Positions 1 to 6,322 of a stretch of 6,322 nucleotides of DNA are shown here, piece after piece. How positions within the stretch are numbered: position 1 is the stretch's first letter; the number at the start of each line of letters is the position of its first letter. The notes below the pieces were generated by a model that saw nothing but the letters and a program-made list of their open reading frames with translations, was not told where the DNA came from and made no database searches. The translations under genes and the position numbers were made by a program. Origin of the DNA: Akkermansia muciniphila (GTDB taxonomy: Bacteria; Verrucomicrobiota; Verrucomicrobiia; Verrucomicrobiales; V1-33); NCBI GenBank assembly GCA_943331195.2, contig CALQKQ020000230.1:1-6322 (forward strand), written 5' to 3'.

Positions 1-3000
1 CCGACCCGCTTGGGCGTGAACAGCGACGACGGCTTCACCCTCTCGGTGGGCGGATCCCCAATGGACGTCTTCAACCGCAGCGTGGCGGGCGTCTTCAGCG
101 GCGGCCGCGGGGCCTCCGATACCACCTTCGACATCGAAGTGCCCGTGGCGGGTCTCTACCCCGTGCGCTTGCTCTGGTGGGAAGGCGGCGGCGGCGCGAA
201 CCTGGAGTTCTTCAGCGTCAAACAAGACGGCACCAAAGTGCTGATCAACGACACCAACGACGCGGACGCCATCAAGGGCTACTACGCCGGACTGGTGGCC
301 AAGCCCTCCATCACGGCCATCACCCCGTATCCCACGAGCATGGGCGGCTTCAAAGCCGACCAAGCTCACCCCCTGGAAATCCGCCTCATCGACGGCGTGG
401 CTTCCGTGGTCGACGCCAGCATCAAGTTGAAAATCGACGGCGCATTCGTCACCCCCACGGTGACCAATGCCAACTTGTTGGATTCCGTGCCGATCTACAC
501 CGACGTGAAGTATCTTCCTTCGGTCGGTTGGACGGGCGGTATTCACACCGTTGAACTCAGCTACAACGACTCCGCCGCCACTGCGCGCACGGAGACCTGG
601 ACCTTCACGGCCTTGGACGTTTCCAAGACCTTCTATTGGAGCCAAGGCGCCGGCAACAACAACATCCTCGATCCAGGCAACTGGACCAATGGAGTGGTCC
701 CACCAAACGACGGGCAAAACATCAACCTCCTCGCTGGTCAACGCATCTCGTTCTCCCGCAACGACATGACCATCCCAGATGAAGGCGGCCGCCAAATCAA
801 CCTCGCTGCCGGATCCCAAATCCTCAGCGACAAGGGGGGTGGAGGCGACCTGCACGTCAACGCCCGCGTCAATGCCGCCGGCAATGGCCCAGACGGGAAC
901 GGGATGTTCTACGTTGAAGGTGGCGGTTGGGGGATGCCCAACAACATGGTTCTCTCCGGAGATGCCAGCACCACCGCGAACGGCAATCGCCTCCGCATCG
1001 ACGGCGGCCCGAACCGCCTCGACCTCAATGGCTACACCCTGACCATGAAGGGCAACAATGAAAACAACTTGGTGAACACCCGCCTCGTCGGGGGCCCCGG
1101 CTCTCGCATGGTGCTGCAAAACTTCACTGGGTTTGAAGCCAGCACTTGGGTCGACCCGACCGTGACCGTGGAATTGGCCAGCGGCGTCACCCTCAGCTCG
1201 TGGTCCGGCCAGGGGGCCCGCCGCGATCAGCAGATGGTCTTGAACGACAATGCCGTGATTGAGTCCCGCTACGACGACGAAGACCTGACCTATTCTGGGA
1301 CGGTGACTTCGAACGCCGGGGCCTCTGCGGTCCTCCGCGCCAACACCGGCGACGGCGGCGGCAAGGGCGACATGCGCCTCAACATCCTCGGCGCGCTGCA
1401 AGGCCCCGGGAGCTTCCGCAAGGAAGGCAACGGAACCCTCGTGCTCAGTGGTGGCTCCGCCGCTACAGGAACCGCCGGACTCGCTCTGGCTGGCGCCGGA
1501 ACCACGGTGCTCGCCTCCAACACCGCCGCCGGCAGCGGCGCCATCAGCCTCTCCGGTGCCACGCTGCACCTGAGCAATGCCGGTGGTCAGGAATACATTG
1601 ACTCCGCCCAGCGCTGGGAAGCCCTGGACGAAGCCAACCAAACGGTGATGGATCCCGTGCTCTCCGGCGTCAATTCTCGCCAAGCACTCGGCGGTCAGCG
1701 CCGCACCACCTACACTGGGAAGTTCAACAACCCAGCATCCTCCTCCACCCTCTACACCTTCGCCGAACAATTCGACGACGATGTCTACCTCGAGATCGAC
1801 GGCAGCGTCATCTTGAGCGACGGAGATTGGGGCGCGGTAACCTCCGGCCAAACCGTCCTTGATCCTGGACCGCACGACTTCCGCGTCAGCGTCCGCGATG
1901 GCGGCGGCGGTTCCGGTCCTAACGATGCCAACGGCAACGCCGGCTGGCAGCACATGGGCCTCGGTTACACCACCACCCTGCCCGCTGACAATAACGGCGG
2001 TAAGGACGCCAACAAGGCGATCGGCAACTACATCAAGATCGGAACCTTCTACGAAGTCTATCAACCGACCGATCGGCAGATTGGCAACGCGGTGGTCCTG
2101 ACCGGAAGCAACGTGGTCTCCACGCGCTACATGAACGGCTACGATGCGGTTCTCACCGGCCCCCTCAGCGGCGCGGGTAACCTCACCGTGGATGGCTCGC
2201 CTTCCTACACCACGGACGACCTCGTCCTCAATGGCCTGGGTACCTACTCCGGGAGCACCGCCGTCACCACAGGCAGCCTCATCATCAACGGAAACTTCAG
2301 TGCTGCCACCGGCCCTGTGTCCGTTGACCTCGGCGCCAGCCTCGGCGGTACCGGGATCGTCGGCGGAGCCATCAGTGCCAGCGGGAGTATCGCCCCGGGG
2401 ACCTTGGGTGCCATCGGCACCCTCAACGCCGCGAAGTCGGTGACCTGGGTGGGCAGCAAAGATGCCTGGCGCTTCCAACTGGGATTGGCCAACGCCAGCA
2501 GCAGCCTCGCCATCACCGGCGATTTCGTCAAAGGACCAGGAAGCGTCTTCGCTTTCGACTTCCAGGGCGCCGGCGGTGCCGGGACCTACAAGCTGGTGCA
2601 ATGGACCGGCAGCACTGGATTCGCCTCGAGCGACTTCAGCGCCGTCAACCTCGCCACTGGCAACACTGGGACCTTCAGCATCGTGGGCAACGAACTGCTC
2701 CTCGAAGTCAAGGTGAGCGGATACGGTTCTTGGGCTTCCACCGCTTTCCCTGCGGGGACTGACGCCGCCGCCCAGCAACCCAACGCTGACCCGGATGGCG
2801 ATGGCATCACCAACCTGATGGAATACGCCTTGGGCACCAGCCCAGTCGGATTCAGCGCCGCGCCTCCGGCTTCCACCGTCACCATCGGTGCCGATCAATA
2901 TCTCGCGGTCAGCTGGACTCGTCCGGCCGGCATCACAGATATCTCCACCGTCGGTCAGGTCTCCATCAGCGCCACCGCCTGGAGTTCCGCTACGTCCGAA

Positions 3001-3120
3001 GTCACTACCACCATCACCAACATCGGTGGCGGTCGGGAATCGGTCGTCGTCCGCGACGCCAAGCCAATCGTCCCTGGTGGCTTCCGCCTCCTCCGCGTCA
3101 AGGTGACTCAAACCCCTTGA
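1..3120 (+). CDS. Autotransporter-associated beta-strand (PATR) repeat surface protein with PA14-like domains, 5'-partial
   Basis: The frame is open from the first base and the sequence starts inside a domain, so the true start and any signal peptide lie upstream; the TTG at nt 10 is not a credible start. Numbering from the first codon (1039 residues visible), the order is: a PA14-like domain end (about 1-75, with VNSDDGFTL and WWEGGGGANLEFFSV); a beta-sandwich, Ig-like stretch (about 103-206); a Gly/Asn-rich beta-helix-like region opening with an NWTNG motif; a first PATR unit with RKEGNGTLVLSGG (473-485); a second PA14-like segment (about 540-660, with FDDDVYLEIDG); a second PATR unit (about 719-805); an acidic segment DPDGDGITNLMEYALG (930-945) resembling thrombospondin type-3 Ca2+ loops; and a C-terminal beta module ending RLLRVKVTQTP. 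I see no cysteine, no transmembrane helix and no classical outer-membrane autotransporter barrel. The likely role is an exported, cell-surface or matrix protein, possibly binding glycans. Ligand and export route are unknown. A strong terminator follows 36 nt after the stop. Confidence 0.88.
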   Translation, partial: PTRLGVNSDDGFTLSVGGSPMDVFNRSVAGVFSGGRGASDTTFDIEVPVAGLYPVRLLWWEGGGGANLEFFSVKQDGTKVLINDTNDADAIKGYYAGLVAKPSITAITPYPTSMGGFKADQAHPLEIRLIDGVASVVDASIKLKIDGAFVTPTVTNANLLDSVPIYTDVKYLPSVGWTGGIHTVELSYNDSAATARTETWTFTALDVSKTFYWSQGAGNNNILDPGNWTNGVVPPNDGQNINLLAGQRISFSRNDMTIPDEGGRQINLAAGSQILSDKGGGGDLHVNARVNAAGNGPDGNGMFYVEGGGWGMPNNMVLSGDASTTANGNRLRIDGGPNRLDLNGYTLTMKGNNENNLVNTRLVGGPGSRMVLQNFTGFEASTWVDPTVTVELASGVTLSSWSGQGARRDQQMVLNDNAVIESRYDDEDLTYSGTVTSNAGASAVLRANTGDGGGKGDMRLNILGALQGPGSFRKEGNGTLVLSGGSAATGTAGLALAGAGTTVLASNTAAGSGAISLSGATLHLSNAGGQEYIDSAQRWEALDEANQTVMDPVLSGVNSRQALGGQRRTTYTGKFNNPASSSTLYTFAEQFDDDVYLEIDGSVILSDGDWGAVTSGQTVLDPGPHDFRVSVRDGGGGSGPNDANGNAGWQHMGLGYTTTLPADNNGGKDANKAIGNYIKIGTFYEVYQPTDRQIGNAVVLTGSNVVSTRYMNGYDAVLTGPLSGAGNLTVDGSPSYTTDDLVLNGLGTYSGSTAVTTGSLIINGNFSAATGPVSVDLGASLGGTGIVGGAISASGSIAPGTLGAIGTLNAAKSVTWVGSKDAWRFQLGLANASSSLAITGDFVKGPGSVFAFDFQGAGGAGTYKLVQWTGSTGFASSDFSAVNLATGNTGTFSIVGNELLLEVKVSGYGSWASTAFPAGTDAAAQQPNADPDGDGITNLMEYALGTSPVGFSAAPPASTVTIGADQYLAVSWTRPAGITDISTVGQVSISATAWSSATSEVTTTITNIGGGRESVVVRDAKPIVPGGFRLLRVKVTQTP

Positions 3121-3156
3121 TCTAAACCTAGCTAAGGCTCATCAGCCTGGCATCTT

Positions 3157-3190
3157 AGCCACCCGGCCATCTGGCCGGGTGGCTTTTTTT
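3157..3190 (+). terminator. Rho-independent terminator of the surface-protein gene
   Basis: A perfect 12-bp inverted repeat (AGCCACCCGGCC at 3157-3168, GGCCGGGTGGCT at 3173-3184) encloses the tetraloop ATCT and runs straight into a seven-T tract (3184-3190). It starts 36 nt after the TGA of the upstream gene and is a textbook intrinsic terminator for it. It isolates that gene from mgtA. The reverse strand lacks a matching T-run, so it is probably unidirectional. Confidence 0.93.
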
Positions 3191-3219
3191 ATACCGTTTC
3201 GCTGACCGCAGCATAGGGC

Positions 3220-3366
3220 ATGAGCGGCTTTATTTCGCCGCAGAGCACGCCCACCTTGGGCGTCGGCGACTCAGATGCGCCGACTTCGGCGAATCGCGCT
3301 TTGGCAGCCATCAATCAACAAAACCGTTTGGGAGTGACTTGGAAGCCTGGTTGGTTTATCAAATAG
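3220..3366 (+). CDS. Possible small ORF, 48 aa, upstream of mgtA (doubtful)
   Basis: ATG at 3220 opens a 48-codon frame ending in TAG at 3364-3366, 55 nt before mgtA. It begins MSGFISPQSTPTLGVGD and ends GVTWKPGWFIK. An in-frame TAG at 3214-3216 fixes this ATG as the earliest start. The only purine stretch upstream, AGGG, sits 1 nt from the ATG, too close for a normal ribosome binding site. The product would be soluble, without a signal peptide, membrane helix or any family I recognise. It lies in the leader position where other bacteria carry regulatory peptides for Mg2+ transporters, but it does not resemble MgtL, and the best promoter guess for mgtA lies near its 3' end. It may be a chance ORF in GC-rich DNA. 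Confidence 0.2.
   Translation: MSGFISPQSTPTLGVGDSDAPTSANRALAAINQQNRLGVTWKPGWFIK
3247..3291 (+). repeat. Cluster of overlapping short inverted repeats (alternative hairpins)
   Basis: ACGCCC (3247-3252) pairs with GGGCGT (3258-3263) across a 5-nt loop. CGCCGA (3278-3283) pairs with TCGGCG (3286-3291). A competing pairing joins GTCGGCG (3262-3268) to CGCCGAC (3278-3284), which would disrupt both. No T-run follows, so these are not intrinsic terminators. They could fold in an mgtA leader RNA, form a protein-binding palindrome, or be chance in GC-rich sequence. Confidence 0.4.
3334..3362 (+). promoter_or_regulatory. Weak sigma70-like promoter candidate for mgtA
   Basis: GTGACT (3334-3339, four of six matches to the -35 consensus) and TATCAA (3357-3362, four of six matches to the -10 consensus) are separated by 17 nt. 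Initiation near 3369 would give a leader of about 53 nt before the mgtA ATG. It is the best-spaced pair I found in the gap, but matches of this quality are common by chance. The terminator upstream means mgtA needs its own promoter somewhere in 3191-3421. Confidence 0.27.
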
Positions 3367-3421
3367 GCATGCCCAGGGGCACCTCGTCAGGAATCAAACT
3401 GAACCCGGATCACCCCTGAAC

Positions 3422-6088
3422 ATGAATGCACCGCTCCCAGTCAGTCCGTCGGCCTGGAAGACCATCTCCCCGGCTGAGGTGGCTGACCTGTCGGTTCCGG
3501 ACCTGTTGTCCCGGCTCAGGACGAAACCGGACGGCCTCACCTGGGAGGAGGCAGCGCAGCATGGGAAGATTTACGGACCGAACGAACTGATCAATCACAA
3601 ACCGCCGGGATGGCCCGCAGTGCTGTGGGCGTCCATCCGCAATCCCTTCAATGGGGTTCTCCTCAGTCTCGCGATCGTTTCCACCATGACGGGCGACTTA
3701 AAAGCCACCATCGTCATGCTGTTGATGGTCACGCTTAGCACCGGGCTGCGTTTCTGGCAGGAAATGAAAGCCACCATCCAGGCGGACTCCCTGCGGAGCA
3801 TGGTCCACAATTTCGCGACGGTGGTGCGGCAGGGCGATCGGCCGACGGACCTCACGCCCAACGACCTTCATCCGCTGGCCACGGACATTCCGCTTCGGCA
3901 ACTCGTTCCCGGCGACATCGTCTTGCTCTCTGCTGGGGACATGATTCCGGGCGATCTCCGCCTGCTGGAATCGCGCGATTTGTTTGTCTCCCAGTCCGCG
4001 CTCACCGGCGAGGCCATGCCAGTGGAAAAATTCGCCGCCGCGCTCACGGCCGGTGCCGCAGCGCCTGCGATGGACGCATCCCAGCCCGCGCTGGAACGGG
4101 CTTGCCTGGTTTTCATGGGAACTAGCATGGTCAGCGGCACCGGACGCGCCGTGGTCGCGGCTACTGGGGGCGGGACCCTGTTTGGTTCCATTGCCGCCAG
4201 ACTGGTGGCGCAGCGCCCTCCCACCGCTTTCGACATCGGGGTGAACAAGGTGAGTTGGCTCCTCATTCGCTTCATGCTGGTGATGGTTCCCGTGGTCTTT
4301 CTGATCAATGGGATGGTGAAGCATGAGTGGCTGGAGGCGTTCTTTTTTTCGATCGCCATCGCGGTGGGCCTCACCCCGGAAATGCTGCCCATGATCGTCA
4401 ATGCCAACTTGGCCCGGGGAGCCCGGATCCTGGCCAAAAACAAGACGATCGTGAAGCACCTTTCGGCGATTCAGAACTTCGGGGCCATGGATATCCTCTG
4501 CACGGACAAGACCGGCACCCTCACCCAAGACCGCGTCGTCCTCACCCGGCACCTCGACATCCACGGGGTCGAGACCCGCCGCGTCCTGCTTCATGCCTGC
4601 CTCAATAGCGTGCATCAGACCGGATTGAAAAACCTGATCGACCGCGCCGTCATCGACAAGGCGCAGGAGGAGGAGGTGCTCGAGGAAACCCGCGATTTCG
4701 TAAAAATCGATGAAGTTCCCTTCGACTTTCAGCGGCGGCGCATGTCCGTCATTCTGCGGGCCCGGGACGGCAGCGAACTGCTGGTCTGCAAAGGGGCCAT
4801 GGAGGAAATGCTGGAAGTCTGCAGCCATGTCGAAGACAATGGAATCGTGGTGCCGATCACCGAGGCGCTGCGCGACCAGTGCAAAGCCCGGCGAGACAAC
4901 CTCAACAGCAATGGCATGCGCACCCTCGCGGTCGCCCATAAAGCCATCGGCCCCGCCGACTACCCATTCAACATCGCGGATGAGCATGAATTGATCCTCA
5001 CCGGTCTCGTCGCTTTTCTGGATCCTCCGAAAGACACCGCCCTGGAAGCGCTGCGCCTGCTGCAGGAGCATGGGGTGGAGGTCAAAATCCTCACCGGCGA
5101 CAACGCCATCGTCACTAACAAAGTCTGCCGCGATGTCGGCCTGCCGGTGAAAGCCACCCTGGAGGGCCGCGAGCTGGAGGGCCTGGACGAGGCCGCCTTT
5201 TCCGAAGCCGCCGCCCGGGGGACCATCTTTGCCAAGCTTTCACCGATGCAGAAAGCCAGCCTCGTGGCCGCCCTCAAAAAGCAGGGCCACACCGTCGGCT
5301 TCATGGGCGATGGCATCAATGACGCCCCGGCCCTGCGGGAAGCCGATGTGGGGATCTCCGTGGACAGCGCCGTGGATGTGGCCAAGGAAGCCGCCGACAT
5401 CATCCTGTTGGAGAAGAGTCTCCTCGTGCTAGGAAAGGGCGTCATCGAAGGACGGCGCACCTTTGGCAATATCATCAAATACATCAAGATGACCGCCAGT
5501 TCGAACTTCGGCAACGTCTTCAGCGTACTGGTGGCCAGTGCCTTTCTTCCCTTCTTGCCCATGCTCGCCATGCAGTTGCTGGTGCAAAATCTGCTCTACG
5601 ATTTTTCCCAGATTTCCATCCCCTGGGACCGGATGGATGAGGATTTCCTCAAAAAACCACGCCAGTGGGATGCCGGCACCATTACCCGATTCATGATCTG
5701 GATCGGACCGCTCAGCTCCATCTTCGACATCATCACTTTCTTTGTGATGTGGCACGTCTTCGGAGCCAATACCCTGGCGCATGAAGGGCTGTTCCAGAGC
5801 GGCTGGTTTGTGGTAGGCCTCCTCACCCAGACGCTCATCGTCCATATGATCCGCACGGAAAAAGTGCCCTTCTTCGAAAGTACCGCCGCGCCAGCGGTGC
5901 TGGCGGGAACCGGTCTCGTCATGGCGGTTGGCTTGTGGCTGCCGTTCTCCCCCTTGGCCCCCGCCTTGAAAATGGACCCCCTTCCGGCCCCGTATTTCCT
6001 CTTCCTCCTCCTCCTTCTCACCGCTTATTGCCTGCTCACCCAGACCGTCAAAAAGATCTACATCCGCCGCTTTGGTAATTGGCTATGA
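3422..6088 (+). CDS. mgtA: Magnesium-translocating P-type ATPase (P3B, MgtA/MgtB type)
   Basis: This inner-membrane pump takes up Mg2+ using ATP and in characterised bacteria is induced at low Mg2+. The 888 residues match the family's usual 900 or so and the gene looks complete. Visible landmarks are the actuator loop SALTGE (192-197), the M4 signature VGLTPEMLP (315-323) typical of Mg2+ pumps, the phosphorylation motif DKTGT with catalytic Asp362, KGA of the nucleotide-binding domain (457-459), DPPK (534-537), TGDN (558-561) and the hinge GDGINDAP (629-636). The M5-M6 stretch holds NFGN (695-698) and QNLLYDFSQ (722-730), strongly MgtA-like. Ten membrane spans are plausible: two before the actuator, two before the phosphorylation site, six at the C-terminus. 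ATG at 3422 is the only usual start codon in frame after the upstream stop at 3335-3337. No clear Shine-Dalgarno precedes it. The gene appears monocistronic. No mgtC or M-box riboswitch is visible nearby. Confidence 0.96.
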   Translation: MNAPLPVSPSAWKTISPAEVADLSVPDLLSRLRTKPDGLTWEEAAQHGKIYGPNELINHKPPGWPAVLWASIRNPFNGVLLSLAIVSTMTGDLKATIVMLLMVTLSTGLRFWQEMKATIQADSLRSMVHNFATVVRQGDRPTDLTPNDLHPLATDIPLRQLVPGDIVLLSAGDMIPGDLRLLESRDLFVSQSALTGEAMPVEKFAAALTAGAAAPAMDASQPALERACLVFMGTSMVSGTGRAVVAATGGGTLFGSIAARLVAQRPPTAFDIGVNKVSWLLIRFMLVMVPVVFLINGMVKHEWLEAFFFSIAIAVGLTPEMLPMIVNANLARGARILAKNKTIVKHLSAIQNFGAMDILCTDKTGTLTQDRVVLTRHLDIHGVETRRVLLHACLNSVHQTGLKNLIDRAVIDKAQEEEVLEETRDFVKIDEVPFDFQRRRMSVILRARDGSELLVCKGAMEEMLEVCSHVEDNGIVVPITEALRDQCKARRDNLNSNGMRTLAVAHKAIGPADYPFNIADEHELILTGLVAFLDPPKDTALEALRLLQEHGVEVKILTGDNAIVTNKVCRDVGLPVKATLEGRELEGLDEAAFSEAAARGTIFAKLSPMQKASLVAALKKQGHTVGFMGDGINDAPALREADVGISVDSAVDVAKEAADIILLEKSLLVLGKGVIEGRRTFGNIIKYIKMTASSNFGNVFSVLVASAFLPFLPMLAMQLLVQNLLYDFSQISIPWDRMDEDFLKKPRQWDAGTITRFMIWIGPLSSIFDIITFFVMWHVFGANTLAHEGLFQSGWFVVGLLTQTLIVHMIRTEKVPFFESTAAPAVLAGTGLVMAVGLWLPFSPLAPALKMDPLPAPYFLFLLLLLTAYCLLTQTVKKIYIRRFGNWL

Positions 6089-6192
6089 ACGGTGGTTTGC
6101 TCCCTTCTGGCACCATCCCTCGACTCCGATGACACCACCGCCCGCAGGACGAGGAGCCGGCCAGGTCTGCCCGATAAAGATGTCAGGAGATG

Positions 6193-6221
6193 TTGAAATG
6201 CCAAATCTGGTCGCTTAAAAT
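6193..6221 (+). promoter_or_regulatory. Sigma70-like promoter reading out of the window
   Basis: TTGAAA (6193-6198) and TAAAAT (6216-6221) each match five of six consensus positions and have the optimal 17-nt spacer. Transcription would start near 6228 and run past the right edge, giving an untranslated leader or reaching a gene not seen here. A small hairpin (CCGC at 6222-6225, GCGG at 6229-6232) overlaps the predicted start. This is the best promoter match I found in the window's intergenic DNA, but it is a sequence match only. Confidence 0.48.
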
Positions 6222-6252
6222 CCGCTTCGCGGCCTTCAAAACGGTGTTATAA

Positions 6253-6272
6253 GGTGCATTTCGGTGCAGTTC
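6253..6272 (+). repeat. Tandem 10-nt direct repeat, two copies
   Basis: GGTGCATTTC (6253-6262) is followed directly by GGTGCAGTTC (6263-6272), differing at one base. It lies 25-45 nt downstream of the predicted transcription start at about 6228. It could be a tandem regulator site or a short slippage duplication. Two copies are too few to decide. Confidence 0.4.
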
Positions 6273-6322
6273 TGGCCCTCCGGGGATTTTGGCCCTTTTT
6301 GCTGAAACTCGCTCATTTTAAG

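Larger units (their letters stand above)
6089..6322. other. Intergenic tail without a recognisable gene
   Basis: No coding region is supported here. Short frames exist on the plus strand (6129-6218, 29 codons) and minus strand (6236-6316, 26 codons) but neither has a recognisable product. No clear intrinsic terminator for mgtA is present. A 7-bp inverted repeat (CGGTGGT at 6090-6096, ACCACCG at 6134-6140) has a 37-nt loop and no T-run. The right half becomes more AT-rich and carries a promoter-like pair, suggesting the upstream region of a gene beyond the window. Confidence 0.6.

Noticed and set aside
3191..3421. M-box (ykoK) Mg2+ riboswitch upstream of mgtA
   Set aside because: I see none of the conserved M-box blocks, and the gap's stems are short and do not fit its three-helix layout.
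3868..4443. 191-codon minus-strand frame inside mgtA
   Set aside because: It is antisense to conserved coding sequence, has low-complexity Ser/Ala/Pro/Met composition, and lacks a domain or context of its own.
3698..5071. 457-codon open frame on the minus strand inside mgtA
   Set aside because: It lies entirely antisense to a gene with intact P-type ATPase motifs. Its translation is rich in His, Gly, Asp and Gln with no recognisable domain, as expected for a shadow of GC-rich codon use.
4960..5571. 203-codon minus-strand frame inside mgtA
   Set aside because: It is Ser/Arg/Ala-rich and antisense to the P-domain and M5 coding sequence; it is a composition artefact.
6090..6140. 7-bp inverted repeat with a long loop after mgtA, considered as a terminator or IS end
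   Set aside because: It has a 37-nt loop, no T-run, no flanking target duplication and no transposase nearby.
6129..6218. 29-codon plus-strand ORF after mgtA
   Set aside because: It has no ribosome binding site or recognisable protein signature, and its end overlaps the predicted promoter.
6274..6300. Possible intrinsic terminator: GGCC repeated, followed by five T
   Set aside because: The stem would be only 4 bp of a self-palindromic sequence around a 13-nt loop; too weak to call.
6236..6316. 26-codon minus-strand ORF at the right edge
   Set aside because: It is short, has no recognisable product, and is opposed by a better plus-strand promoter signal in the same stretch.

Overview
This is a GC-rich, all plus-strand window with two large protein-coding genes. 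It most likely comes from the Verrucomicrobiota (Prosthecobacter/Luteolibacter-like). That guess rests on the first gene. It combines PA14-like domains, autotransporter-associated beta-strand (PATR) repeats, an acidic D-x-D-x-D-G segment (DPDGDGITNLMEYALG) and a C-terminal beta module ending in RLLRVKVTQTP, a style of giant surface protein very common in that phylum. No rRNA or other taxonomic marker is present, so the assignment is inferred.

Layout: nt 1-3120 is the 3' part of a large secreted or surface beta-helical adhesin-like protein whose start and signal peptide lie left of the window. A textbook intrinsic terminator (12-bp stem, then a T-run) follows at 3157-3190. The 231-nt gap at 3191-3421 holds two small GC-rich hairpins, a doubtful 48-codon ORF, and a weak sigma70-like promoter candidate. 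Nt 3422-6088 is a complete P3B-type magnesium-importing P-type ATPase (mgtA) with every catalytic motif intact. Nt 6089-6322 has no recognisable gene. It does carry a good sigma70-like promoter (TTGAAA, 17-nt spacer, TAAAAT) pointing right, probably for a gene beyond the window.

The two large genes are not an operon: the terminator separates them and their functions (surface display versus Mg2+ uptake) are unrelated. No CRISPR array, tRNA, rRNA, insertion sequence or defence system is visible. I did not find a convincing new system. The points most worth a second look are the PA14-like domain embedded between PATR repeats, the C-terminal module as a possible secretion or anchoring signal, and the mgtA leader with its small ORF and hairpins.
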